From Dehalococcoidia bacterium (GTDB lineage: Bacteria > Chloroflexota > Dehalococcoidia > GIF9 > UBA5629): 6,584 nucleotides of DNA. A program made the position numbers and the translations under genes. Location of the stretch: positions 1-6,584 of the forward strand of contig JACNFS010000021.1 of assembly GCA_014384515.1 (NCBI GenBank). Reading direction: 5' to 3'. Shown piece by piece: positions 1-6,354 of the stretch (its first letter is position 1; each line of letters begins with the position of its first letter). The notes beneath the pieces were generated by a model. That model made no database searches and was not told the DNA's origin. It worked only from the letters and a program-made list of their open reading frames with translations.

Positions 1-106
1 AATTTTGTTTGCCGACTTTAGTGAGCCAGGTTATCCCGAATACATAGTTGGTAAGGGCTCTATTGTTTCACACATTAGAGGACTCGACGCTTTCCAACGC
101 TCCCTT

Positions 107-1030
107 TCACCGAGTTCTTGCCTCGGCAATATAGTCTAATGCCCCCATCTGAACCATCTCCTGAGCCAGGCGAGCTCCAACTTTCTCGGGGGCCAGGGCA
201 TCGCCTTCATCTGAGCAACGCAGAATATGGCTGCCCCCAGCGCCAGCCACCATTCCATCAAGTTTCAACACGCCCCCAGACACAACCCCAAGAGCAGCTA
301 TGGGGGCGCGGCATCCCCCACCGAGGGCTTGCAAGAATGTTCGTTCAGCTACTACGCTCTGCCATGTTGCCTCGTGGTTTACACGGGAAACAAGTGCCGC
401 GGTTTCCTTGTCTCCGGAGCGTATCTCTATCCCCAATGTCCCCTGTCCCACGGCCGGCACGAAATGCTCTGCAGGCAGGTATTCTGTTATGCTATCTTTC
501 CAGCCCAGGCGTACCAGGGCGGCGGCTGCCACGACGATACCATCAACTTCTCCCTCAGCTACCTTCCGCATGCGGGTATCGATATTCCCCCGCATCTCGC
601 ATATCTCAAGGTCGGAACGGTACGCCAGTAACTGAACAGCGCGTCTGAGGCTTCCCGTGCCTATCTTTGACCCGGGGGCAAGCTCGCCCAGCTTTCCTGC
701 TCTGGACACGAGGACATCTCTAGGGTCAAGCCTCGCCGTCGCCGCAGCCAATGAAAGCTCATCAGGAATTTCGGTAGGCAGGTCCTTCAGGCTGTGGACA
801 GCCAGGTCGATTTTGCCATCGATTAGAGCCTTCTCTAACTCCTTTACGAACACCCCCTGTTCTGCAAACCTGTCCAGGGCAGTATCACCTTCCCGGTCAC
901 CTTTGGTTGCTATTTTGACAATAGTTGCCTCCAGCCCGGGGGTAGCTCTTTTGAGTTCAGCCAGCACCGATTCAGCTTGAACAACGGCCAGCTTGCTGCC
1001 CCGCGTACCAATGGCAATCCTCGGCTTCAT
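107..1030 (-). CDS. hemC: Hydroxymethylbilane synthase (porphobilinogen deaminase) HemC
   Basis: 307 aa, the usual length. It joins four porphobilinogens into hydroxymethylbilane using a covalently bound dipyrromethane cofactor, in the cytoplasm. Domain 1 begins IAIGTRGSKLAVVQA (5-19); KIATKGDREGD follows, then AVHSLKDLPTE with the catalytic aspartate at 83. IGTGSLRRAVQLL (R129, R130) and EMRGNIDTRMRK (R147, R153) bind substrate carboxylates. FVPAVGQGTLGIEIR (190-204) is domain 2. LQALGGGCRAPIAAL (233-247) carries Cys240, the cofactor attachment site, and leads into the small C-terminal domain. All key residues are present, so the enzyme should be active. It is the last gene of the visible operon. 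Its stop is TGA at 109-107. No start codon of a following gene with an open frame is seen in the remaining 106 bases, so hemD, cobA or hemB, if linked, begin beyond the edge. Confidence 0.96.
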   Translation of the reverse strand: MKPRIAIGTRGSKLAVVQAESVLAELKRATPGLEATIVKIATKGDREGDTALDRFAEQGVFVKELEKALIDGKIDLAVHSLKDLPTEIPDELSLAAATARLDPRDVLVSRAGKLGELAPGSKIGTGSLRRAVQLLAYRSDLEICEMRGNIDTRMRKVAEGEVDGIVVAAAALVRLGWKDSITEYLPAEHFVPAVGQGTLGIEIRSGDKETAALVSRVNHEATWQSVVAERTFLQALGGGCRAPIAALGVVSGGVLKLDGMVAGAGGSHILRCSDEGDALAPEKVGARLAQEMVQMGALDYIAEARTR

Positions 1031-2310
1031 TCCGGCTCTTCCTTATCCAGCTGGAAAAGCTCATTCACCAGCGGGACGTAGTCCTCTTTCCTGTGGACGT
1101 TATTCTTGAGGCTTTGAATAGGATCATGGAGTATCTTTTGCACTATCGCTTTGGTCATGGCTTCCAGGCTCTCCTGCTCCTCGGGGGATAGCTTTCGCAG
1201 TTTCTTTAGAGTCATATCAAGCTGTGCCTGGCGTATGTCCTCTGCCTTTTTCATTAAGCTGCTGATTACGGGTTTCACTTCAGTGGCTTGCCACCAGGAG
1301 ACAAATCGCTCCACCTCGGCTTTCACAATCTCCATAGCTCTGTGTGTTTCCGTTTCTCTCTGTTTGCGGTTTAGCTCTGAGAGCTGGGTAAGGTCATCGA
1401 TGTCGTACAAAAAGACATTGCTAATTTGCCTTACCTCAGACTCTACATCCCGTGGGACGGCGATATCAATGACGACCAGCGGACGATTGGAACGAGCTTG
1501 CATAGCGTCTTCCACAGTCCGGAGGTCCAGTATGAAGTGAGGCGCTCCGGTGCAGCTTATGACTATGTCGCAGGCCCCCAACTCCTCGCCGAGGTTGCCT
1601 ATGTTGACTGCACTACCCCCCAGCGCTGCAGCCAGGGCTGAAGCGGTTTCATAAGAACGGCTGGTAGTGGTAATCTGTGAAACATCTCTTTCCTTGAGCG
1701 CCTTGGCTACCAGTCTTCCGGCTTCGCCGGTGCCGATGACGAGGGCCTTGCAGTTGCTAAAATCGCCGATGACTTTTGCTGCTAGGTCCACTGCCACAGA
1801 ACTCACAGAGAGGGCATTCTTGCTAATTCCAGTTTTTTCCCTCACGCGTCTGCCCACCTGAAGTGCCTGGTGGAAAAGGTTTCCCAGTGGCACCTGCACC
1901 ATTTGAGCTTTCTCTGCTTCTTCAAGGCATTGCTTCACCTGTCCCAGAATCTCGTACTCGCCGATAATCATCGAATCAAGCCCCGCAGCTACACGGAAAA
2001 GATGCTTGACTGCCGCTTCATTCTCGTAGAAGTAGAGATAAGGTAGTAAGTCCGCATCGGGTGTCTTTGCCCAGGCTTTCACGAAATCGATGCCTGGTTT
2101 CGAAGAACAGTCGCTGTCGCTCGCGGAATAAACTTCGGTCCGGTTGCAGGTAGACAGTATGAGCCCTTGCGTTACGTAATCGCCTAGTAGAAGCAGGGCA
2201 TCAGAGAGACGGCTACTGCTTACCGCCAGCTTTTCCCGGACTTCGATAGGGGTTGTGCTGTGATTTACACCCACCACGTGAATTTGCATTCCAGGCGGCT
2301 TCGTCTTCAT
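1027..2310 (-). CDS. hemA: Glutamyl-tRNA reductase HemA
   Basis: 427 aa, normal for the family. It reduces the glutamate of glutamyl-tRNA(Glu) with NADPH to glutamate-1-semialdehyde, the first committed step of C5-pathway tetrapyrrole synthesis. The N-terminal catalytic domain has VVGVNHSTTPIEVREKL (12-28) and LSTCNRTEVY with the nucleophilic Cys55. LDSMIIGEYEILGQVK (111-126) corresponds to the conserved GEPQILGQ motif, with Tyr-Glu in place of the usual Pro-Gln. The NADPH domain has ALVIGTGEAGRLVAKAL (189-205), SRSYETA and SCTGAPH, then VVIDIAVPRDVE (279-290) and LYDIDDL. The C-terminal helical dimerisation domain (about 320-420) contains ELNRKQRE and the terminal LHDPIQSLK. It overlaps the sirC-like gene upstream and hemC downstream by ATGA. 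HemA is usually the regulated entry point of the pathway; nothing in the sequence shows separate control here. Confidence 0.95.
   Translation of the reverse strand: MKTKPPGMQIHVVGVNHSTTPIEVREKLAVSSSRLSDALLLLGDYVTQGLILSTCNRTEVYSASDSDCSSKPGIDFVKAWAKTPDADLLPYLYFYENEAAVKHLFRVAAGLDSMIIGEYEILGQVKQCLEEAEKAQMVQVPLGNLFHQALQVGRRVREKTGISKNALSVSSVAVDLAAKVIGDFSNCKALVIGTGEAGRLVAKALKERDVSQITTTSRSYETASALAAALGGSAVNIGNLGEELGACDIVISCTGAPHFILDLRTVEDAMQARSNRPLVVIDIAVPRDVESEVRQISNVFLYDIDDLTQLSELNRKQRETETHRAMEIVKAEVERFVSWWQATEVKPVISSLMKKAEDIRQAQLDMTLKKLRKLSPEEQESLEAMTKAIVQKILHDPIQSLKNNVHRKEDYVPLVNELFQLDKEEPE
1040..1044 (-). promoter_or_regulatory. Ribosome binding site AAGGA for hemC
   Basis: AAGGA on the minus strand is 9 bases before the hemC ATG at 1030, inside the 3' end of hemA. 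Together with the ATGA overlap it fixes the hemC start. Confidence 0.55.
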
Positions 2311-2972
2311 GGCATTGTTTCTCCCAGGGCCTTCAGTTTCCTAAGCATGATTTCCTTTGCTTCCTGCGTTTTGCCATATTTGAGTAGCTCAATAAGTGGA
2401 TGTAGGTCCAGGACTTCTTGCCAGGCGTCGTTGTCGACCGTAACGCCCTGTTGCTTCAGCTCATGACGAACCTCGCCGGCAAGCAGGGCTAGCCGAGCAT
2501 ATTCGGTTCCAAATTGCTTTTCCAGCTCGCTTCTGATCTTCCGTGCCAGTGCCGGGCTTCTGCCGGAAGTAGAAACAGCGATGGTAACATCGCCACGTCT
2601 GAAGTAGGAAGGGGCAATGAAATCGGAGTGCTGTGGGTCATCCACTACATTCACCAATACGCCTCGCCGTCTCGCTTCAGCAGCCACACTTTCATTTGCT
2701 TTGGCGTCGTCGGTTGCGGCTATGGCTATTAAGGCATCCTGTAAGTCTTCCGGCTTGTAGTCCCTTTCCAGTGCTTGTATTGTACCTTCCCCTGCCATCC
2801 GACTTAGCTCCGGGCAAAGCACCGGGCTAACAACTTCCACGTTGGCGCCGTGCTCCAGGAGTGCTTGCACCTTACGCAGAGCAACTTCACCCCCGCCGAC
2901 GACCAGACACTTCTTTCCGCCGATATTCACAAAAATCGGGTAATAAGGTGATACCTCTTCGCGCCTTTTCAT
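2307..2972 (-). CDS. sirC: Precorrin-2 dehydrogenase / possible sirohydrochlorin ferrochelatase (CysG N-terminal/Met8p family)
   Basis: 221 aa, the usual length for a stand-alone SirC/Met8p-type protein without the methyltransferase half of CysG. It uses NAD+ to oxidise precorrin-2 to sirohydrochlorin; some members also insert Fe2+ to make siroheme. The N-terminus YYPIFVNIGGKKCLVVGGGEVALRK holds the Rossmann dinucleotide motif GGGEVALRK (26-34). VLVNVVDDPQHSDFIAPS (105-122) carries the conserved aspartate at 111, the residue equivalent to the catalytic Asp of CysG and Met8p. VSTSGRSPALARKIR (133-147) is the typical domain-joining segment, followed by a helical C-terminal part. It lies between ahbAB and hemA with ATGA overlaps on both sides, so its siroheme goes to AhbAB. 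The start has only a weak ribosome site, consistent with coupling. Whether it also chelates iron cannot be told from sequence; no separate SirB/CbiX/CbiK is in the window. Confidence 0.88.
   Translation of the reverse strand: MKRREEVSPYYPIFVNIGGKKCLVVGGGEVALRKVQALLEHGANVEVVSPVLCPELSRMAGEGTIQALERDYKPEDLQDALIAIAATDDAKANESVAAEARRRGVLVNVVDDPQHSDFIAPSYFRRGDVTIAVSTSGRSPALARKIRSELEKQFGTEYARLALLAGEVRHELKQQGVTVDNDAWQEVLDLHPLIELLKYGKTQEAKEIMLRKLKALGETMP
2321..2325 (-). promoter_or_regulatory. Ribosome binding site GGGAG for hemA
   Basis: GGGAG on the minus strand lies 10 bases before the ATG at 2310, inside the last codons of the sirC-like gene. It supports 2310 over the internal ATG (Met8, 2289), which has no comparable site at normal distance, although family N-termini usually begin near Met8 (MQIHVVGVNH). 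Confidence 0.5.
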
Positions 2973-3964
2973 ACCGGATACCGCACTCTCGTTTTTTTCA
3001 CCTCTCTGGTAGTAAAAAGCAGCACAGATGCATTCTTATCAAGCCCGGTGTCTGAGGATAGCTTGTCAGCTATAGATTGGCAGCCCTCTTTGGTATGTGC
3101 GTGCATCATGGCATACAGGTTATAGGGCCAGAGCGGGCTTGCCTTCCTTTCATAGCAGTGACTTATCTCCTGGACCGTCGCCATCTCTCTACCTGCTGTC
3201 TCCACCATATCTGCCGGGACTTTCCAACAAGCCATGGCATTTGCCACAAATCCCAGCATATTGTGGCTGACGGAGGCACTAAAGCGCCGAATGACTCCCC
3301 GGTGGATAAGGCCCTGGGAATCGCTCAGAAATTTGTCCACGCCCATTGACAGGTGTGCTGACATCAAGTCAAATGGCGCTGCGGTTAGTGGCAGGTCTTG
3401 TTGCAGCTCATTCACCACAGCTCGGTCGGTGGGAGACAGGTCAACGTCGTTGCTCAAGACACCGGTAGAATCGACGCCCGAATTTGGCACCAGCGAATCA
3501 CCTCCGCCGATGTTGAAGTAAGCTCCTATCTTGAAGACCCTCACTGCTGGCAAGTTCAATGTAGCGTTCGCCTTGATTCTGTCGCCTAGTTTGTGCAATT
3601 CAGTCTCTATGTCCTCTTCTGTGCGCATCGCCAGTGTGAACCAGAAATTGAAGTCATGGTTGCGTTCATAGCAGTGGCTCACCCGCGGGTGCGCGCTAAT
3701 GATTTGGGCTGCCTCATCGAGCTGCTCCGCTGCGACTTTCATTCCTACCAGGGTAGTCTGGTAGCCGAGCCTCCCCGCGTTAAAAACAGGGCCTATCAGG
3801 CGAATTATTCCTTCTGCCTTCAGCCTTTCAGTCCTGCGGATTACCTCGTCGCTGCTGAGATCTAGCCGCCGTCCTAAGGCCGAAAAGGGTTCTCTGCTCA
3901 AAGGAAACTCTGCTTGAACGATGTTGAGCAATTTTTTGTCAGTATTATCGAGTTTCATTTGCAT
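2969..3964 (-). CDS. ahbAB: Siroheme decarboxylase, fused AhbA-AhbB
   Basis: 331 aa, about twice the length of one AhbA or AhbB subunit. Siroheme decarboxylase removes the carboxyls of the C12 and C18 acetates of siroheme, giving 12,18-didecarboxysiroheme. Each half is an AsnC/Lrp-like fold: a helix-turn-helix-type N-terminus (residues 5-58, LDNTDKKLLNIVQAEFPLSR; and 175-226, LSPTDRAVVNELQQDLPL) followed by a ligand-binding domain. The first half carries VSHCYERNHDFNFWFTL (95-111) and is AhbA-like. The second carries GVIRRFSASV (223-232), ANAMACWKVP and ISHCYER (267-273) with WPYNLYAMMH, and is AhbB-like. The halves are joined by a linker rich in Gly, Ser and Asn (about 152-174). Related NirDL/NirGH proteins act in heme d1 synthesis, but ahbC and ahbD next door favour heme b. 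ATG at 3958 (Met3) has better spacing from AGAAG than 3964, so either start is possible. The stop overlaps the next start as ATGA. Confidence 0.88.
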   Translation of the reverse strand: MQMKLDNTDKKLLNIVQAEFPLSREPFSALGRRLDLSSDEVIRRTERLKAEGIIRLIGPVFNAGRLGYQTTLVGMKVAAEQLDEAAQIISAHPRVSHCYERNHDFNFWFTLAMRTEEDIETELHKLGDRIKANATLNLPAVRVFKIGAYFNIGGGDSLVPNSGVDSTGVLSNDVDLSPTDRAVVNELQQDLPLTAAPFDLMSAHLSMGVDKFLSDSQGLIHRGVIRRFSASVSHNMLGFVANAMACWKVPADMVETAGREMATVQEISHCYERKASPLWPYNLYAMMHAHTKEGCQSIADKLSSDTGLDKNASVLLFTTREVKKTRVRYPV

Positions 3965-3973
3965 AGCTTCTAG

Positions 3974-5113
3974 CTACTGGTCTTGTCGTAGTGCCACCGG
4001 TTCATATATACAGTATGGCTCAGCCTCAAGGTAGTCGCCGGTAGCTTCGTAGGCTCTAGCCCGGCAGCCGCCGCAAACCCTCTTGTATTCGCACACGCCG
4101 CATTTCCCCTTGATATTAGACAGGTCTCTCAACTGATGGAACAGGGTGGAATTCCTCCAGATTTGGCTGAAGCTCTCCTCTCTTATATTCCCGGCTTCGA
4201 CATCCAGATAGCCACAGCCCTGCACCCGGCCGCGGTGGGAGATGAAGCAAAAGCCGGTGCCAGCCAGACAGCCCCGTGTCAAAGAGTTCATGCTGCCGTG
4301 TCTGCCTGTGAATTCTGGTTTCTCAGCCGGTGATGCGCCTTGTCCGTTGCGTTCCTTGCTTCTCTGCTTGATTACTCGTAAGTAGTGAGGGGCATCTGTC
4401 GGCTTGAAGAATATCCTGTCTCCCAGCTCTGTCTGCCTGTCATAGACCCAGTTTAGGGTTTGCTCGTATTCTTCCGGGGACATCTCGACTGCTTCCAGTC
4501 CCTTGCCTCGGCCCGTTGGCACCAGCATAAATGGATGGAAAGCCACTGCGCCCACCTGAATGGCAAGGCTTAGCAACTCATTCAAATACTGGACGTTCAG
4601 CTTCGTGATTGTGCTGTTGATTTGGACTTCGATGCCGGCCTGGCGTGCCGTGCCTATTCCTGCCATAGCCGCCTCGAAAGCACCTGCCTTGCCGCGGAAC
4701 TTGTCCTGCAGTTCGGGGGTGGGGAAATCAATGCTAACCGCTACCCGTGATACCGGGATTTCCTTCAGTTCGTCGGCAATCTCCTCGGTGATGAGAGTCC
4801 CGTTGGTGCCCATAACCACCCGCAGTCCACGCTCCACCGCATATCTTCCCACCTTTGAGAGGTCGTGGCGTAGAAGCGGTTCCCCCCCGGTGAGTATCAA
4901 AACAGGCTTGCCCACCTCTAGTATGTCGTCGATTAGACGGAGGCATTCTTCGGTGGACAGTTCATCCTCATAGACACCATCGGCGGAGGAAGCCCGGCAG
5001 TGGGCACAGAACAGGTTGCAGCTCCGGGTTATTTCCCAGGCTACCATCTGCAGCTTGGGGGCAATGATTTCTTCTTTCCCCGGCTGGCTCTCCCTGACCA
5101 TTTCGCTCGTCAT
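3974..5113 (-). CDS. ahbD: AhbD, heme b synthase (radical SAM, Fe-coproporphyrin III to heme)
   Basis: 379 aa from the preferred start. AhbD oxidatively decarboxylates two propionates of Fe-coproporphyrin III to vinyls, giving heme b. The radical SAM motif is C32-x3-C36-x2-C39 in VAWEITRSCNLFCAHCRA, the SAM-binding TGGEPLLRHD begins near 75, and GTNGTLIT and SIDFPTPE follow. HPFMLVPTGRG near 193-203 is typical of this group. The C-terminal third is cysteine-rich (C282, C289, C300, C338, C341, C347, C350, C368), with a SPASM/twitch-like CGVCEYKRVCGGCRARAYE for auxiliary iron-sulfur binding. Start choice: ATG at 5113 forms an ATGA overlap with the ahbC stop, as at other junctions here. A longer form from ATG 5149 (391 aa) has a GAGGA 6 bases upstream, but that GAGGA encodes the conserved Ala-Glu-Asp of AhbC. 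The stop is TAG, 9 bases before the next gene. Confidence 0.9.
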   Translation of the reverse strand: MTSEMVRESQPGKEEIIAPKLQMVAWEITRSCNLFCAHCRASSADGVYEDELSTEECLRLIDDILEVGKPVLILTGGEPLLRHDLSKVGRYAVERGLRVVMGTNGTLITEEIADELKEIPVSRVAVSIDFPTPELQDKFRGKAGAFEAAMAGIGTARQAGIEVQINSTITKLNVQYLNELLSLAIQVGAVAFHPFMLVPTGRGKGLEAVEMSPEEYEQTLNWVYDRQTELGDRIFFKPTDAPHYLRVIKQRSKERNGQGASPAEKPEFTGRHGSMNSLTRGCLAGTGFCFISHRGRVQGCGYLDVEAGNIREESFSQIWRNSTLFHQLRDLSNIKGKCGVCEYKRVCGGCRARAYEATGDYLEAEPYCIYEPVALRQDQ

Positions 5114-6297
5114 TGCACCAGTCCAATCTCGCTGTCGGTTAGATAGCATGCTGGGTCCTCAGCCCAGACGTCGCCGTAAACTGCCTCAGCCCGCACCCGC
5201 AGGTTGCCATTGCACAAGTCAAGGTACTGGCACTTGGCACAGCGCCCTTTGAGCAGTCCTTTTCGGTCCTTAAGCCCGCGCATCAATGAATCCGAGGTAT
5301 CCATCCAGATATCGCCAAACTTCCGCTGGCGTACGTTGCCAAAGGAATAGTGCTGCCAGAATTGGTCTGCGTGGACGTTCCCCACATCGTCGACTGCTCC
5401 TATGCGGATGCCCGAATTGTTGCCGCCGTTGGCTCGGAGCAAGGCCAGTGCCTTCTCAGCACGAGCCGGGTCGTCCTTCTTCAGCTTCAGATAGAGGCAA
5501 ATACCATCAGCATGATTGTCCACGGTGAGGACTTCCTTGCGAAGGCCGCGCTGGTAAAGGTCTATAGTGCGTTCACAGATTAAGTTGATTACTGCTCTGG
5601 TCTCGGAATGGCTCAAGTCGTCTTTACTGAGGTCGCTTGCCCGGCCCACATAGGCCAGATGATAGAAGCAAACCCGCTCTACACTTTCCCGCTCCACCAC
5701 GTCGAAGATGGCAGGGATTTCCGAATAGTTCGAGCGGGTGATAGTAAATCGCAAAGAAACTCTCTGCCCCAGGGCGACGCAGTTTCGGATACCTTGCAGG
5801 GCAGCTTCGTAGGCGCCGTTTTTGCCCCGGAAGCGGTCGTTGTTGGCACCGATGCCATCCAGGCTGATGCCGGCCTCGGCGAAGCCAACATCGCGTATTT
5901 TCTCAGCCACTTCCTCCGTGATGAGCGTGCCATTGGTAGACAGCACAGTCCTCATCCCCTGTTCTCTGGCGAAATCGGCAAGCTCGAAGATATCCTCTCT
6001 CAGCAATGGCTCGCCCCCTGAAAACAACACCACTGGCACACCGAAATCGGTCAGGTCACGGATAAACGACTTTCCCTCCTCGGTGTTCAAGGCCTCAGGA
6101 GAATCTACATTGCCGGCACTGCTATAGCAATGAACACAGCGCAGATTGCACCGTCTGGTGCAGTTCCACACTACGATAGGTCGTTGCCTATCGGCGGCTG
6201 GATAAACTGTCTTGGCAGTAGTCTGGGCTTGGCTGCCATAGCGGAGCGCATCACCCGGCCCTGCCGCATCGCAGAGCAACCTTGAAATCGATATCAT
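5110..6297 (-). CDS. ahbC: AhbC, 12,18-didecarboxysiroheme deacetylase (radical SAM)
   Basis: 395 aa. In the Ahb pathway AhbC removes the C12 and C18 acetate side chains of 12,18-didecarboxysiroheme to give Fe-coproporphyrin III, in the cytoplasm. The N-terminus MISISRLLC...GDALRYG matches my recollection of the family signature. The radical SAM motif is C50-x3-C54-x2-C57 inside WNCTRRCNLRCVHCY, followed by SGGEPLL (SAM-binding GGEP at 94-97) and STNGTLIT near 120-127. The C-terminal part has C353-x2-C356-x5-C362 and C384, within LCNGNLRVRAEA and WAEDPACYLT, the probable ligands of an auxiliary 4Fe-4S cluster. The ATG at 6297 is the only plausible start, as the frame is closed upstream by TAG with no other start codon. 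It is the first gene of the operon and its TGA overlaps a candidate ahbD start. AhbC and AhbD are related; the N- and C-terminal signatures decide for AhbC. Confidence 0.9.
   Translation of the reverse strand: MISISRLLCDAAGPGDALRYGSQAQTTAKTVYPAADRQRPIVVWNCTRRCNLRCVHCYSSAGNVDSPEALNTEEGKSFIRDLTDFGVPVVLFSGGEPLLREDIFELADFAREQGMRTVLSTNGTLITEEVAEKIRDVGFAEAGISLDGIGANNDRFRGKNGAYEAALQGIRNCVALGQRVSLRFTITRSNYSEIPAIFDVVERESVERVCFYHLAYVGRASDLSKDDLSHSETRAVINLICERTIDLYQRGLRKEVLTVDNHADGICLYLKLKKDDPARAEKALALLRANGGNNSGIRIGAVDDVGNVHADQFWQHYSFGNVRQRKFGDIWMDTSDSLMRGLKDRKGLLKGRCAKCQYLDLCNGNLRVRAEAVYGDVWAEDPACYLTDSEIGLVQ
5156..5160 (-). promoter_or_regulatory. Shine-Dalgarno-like GAGGA for the alternative ahbD start at 5149
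   Basis: GAGGA on the minus strand ends 6 bases before the ATG at 5149 and is one of the strongest ribosome-binding-like sequences in the operon. It lies inside ahbC, where it encodes part of the conserved WAEDPACYL. It could give a longer AhbD overlapping ahbC by 40 bases, or be a by-product of the ahbC codons. Confidence 0.35.
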
Positions 6298-6308
6298 AAG
6301 ATGGCCAT
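6294..6308 (-). CDS. Possible leader mini-ORF (Met-Ala-Ile-Leu-stop) overlapping the ahbC start
   Basis: The minus strand reads ATG GCC ATC TTA TGA from 6308 to 6294. Its TGA overlaps the ahbC ATG as ATGA, the same junction seen between genes within the operon. It has a purine-rich GAGAAAGG just upstream, whereas the ahbC start itself has none at normal distance. A ribosome that starts here would terminate on the ahbC start codon and could reinitiate. It may equally be chance, because an ATGA coincidence plus a nearby ATG is not rare. Confidence 0.25.
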   Translation of the reverse strand: MAIL

Positions 6309-6312
6309 TATG

Positions 6313-6320
6313 CCTTTCTC
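6313..6320 (-). promoter_or_regulatory. Shine-Dalgarno-like GAGAAAGG upstream of ahbC
   Basis: On the minus strand GAGAAAGG lies 15 bases before the ahbC ATG (6297), which is too far for efficient use, but only 4 bases before another ATG at 6308. No better purine-rich site lies closer to the ahbC start. This spacing is the reason to consider the four-codon leader ORF at 6308-6294. Confidence 0.4.
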
Positions 6321-6329
6321 GCTATCTCT

Positions 6330-6349
6330 TGGTGGGGGTCTGTCCACCA
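6330..6349. repeat. Short inverted repeat TGGTGG / CCACCA
   Basis: TGGTGG (6330-6335) and CCACCA (6344-6349) can form a 6-bp stem with an 8-base loop, immediately next to the CCTCTCCC hairpin. On the minus strand it would sit between that hairpin and the Shine-Dalgarno-like sequence of ahbC. It may be the edge of the same repeat element or part of the ahbC leader structure. The evidence is only the pairing. Confidence 0.3.
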
Positions 6350-6354
6350 CTTTC

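Larger units (their letters stand above)
107..6297 (-). other. Siroheme-dependent heme biosynthesis operon ahbC-ahbD-ahbAB-sirC-hemA-hemC
   Basis: Six same-strand genes follow each other with ATGA overlaps at 5113-5110, 2972-2969, 2310-2307 and 1030-1027, and a 9-base gap at 3973-3965. No terminator or promoter-sized gap interrupts them. All six encode steps of one route to heme b. I could not identify a convincing -35/-10 promoter in 6298-6486, and no intrinsic terminator is visible in 1-106. Confidence 0.85.

Noticed and set aside
2..139. Plus-strand open frame from the left edge to a TAA at 137-139, overlapping the 3' end of hemC by about 30 bases; it includes FADFSEPGYPEYIVGKGS and could be the C-terminus of a convergent gene.
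   Set aside because: About 45 codons open at an edge are easily chance, part of it is antisense to hemC, and no family is recognisable. It should be re-examined if sequence to the left is available.
118..648. Long plus-strand open frames opposite hemC, and similar ones opposite the other genes.
   Set aside because: They are antisense shadows of well-identified coding sequences, with no ribosome sites or recognisable domains.
2969..3964. Reading the Lrp-like helix-turn-helix protein as a transcription regulator of the operon.
   Set aside because: It has two tandem Lrp-like halves with siroheme decarboxylase motifs (SHCYER, WPYNLY, FWFTL) and sits between ahbD and sirC, so the enzyme assignment is far better supported.
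4734..4946. Minus-strand 70-codon frame inside ahbD in another frame.
   Set aside because: It lies wholly within the conserved radical SAM core of ahbD and has no recognisable features.
3974..6297. Reading the two radical SAM genes as cofactor-maturation enzymes for peptides (PqqE/SPASM maturases) or as NirJ.
   Set aside because: No precursor peptide gene is present, and the N- and C-terminal signatures and the neighbouring ahbAB, sirC, hemA and hemC point to AhbC and AhbD; nothing else of a heme d1 (nir) cluster is seen.
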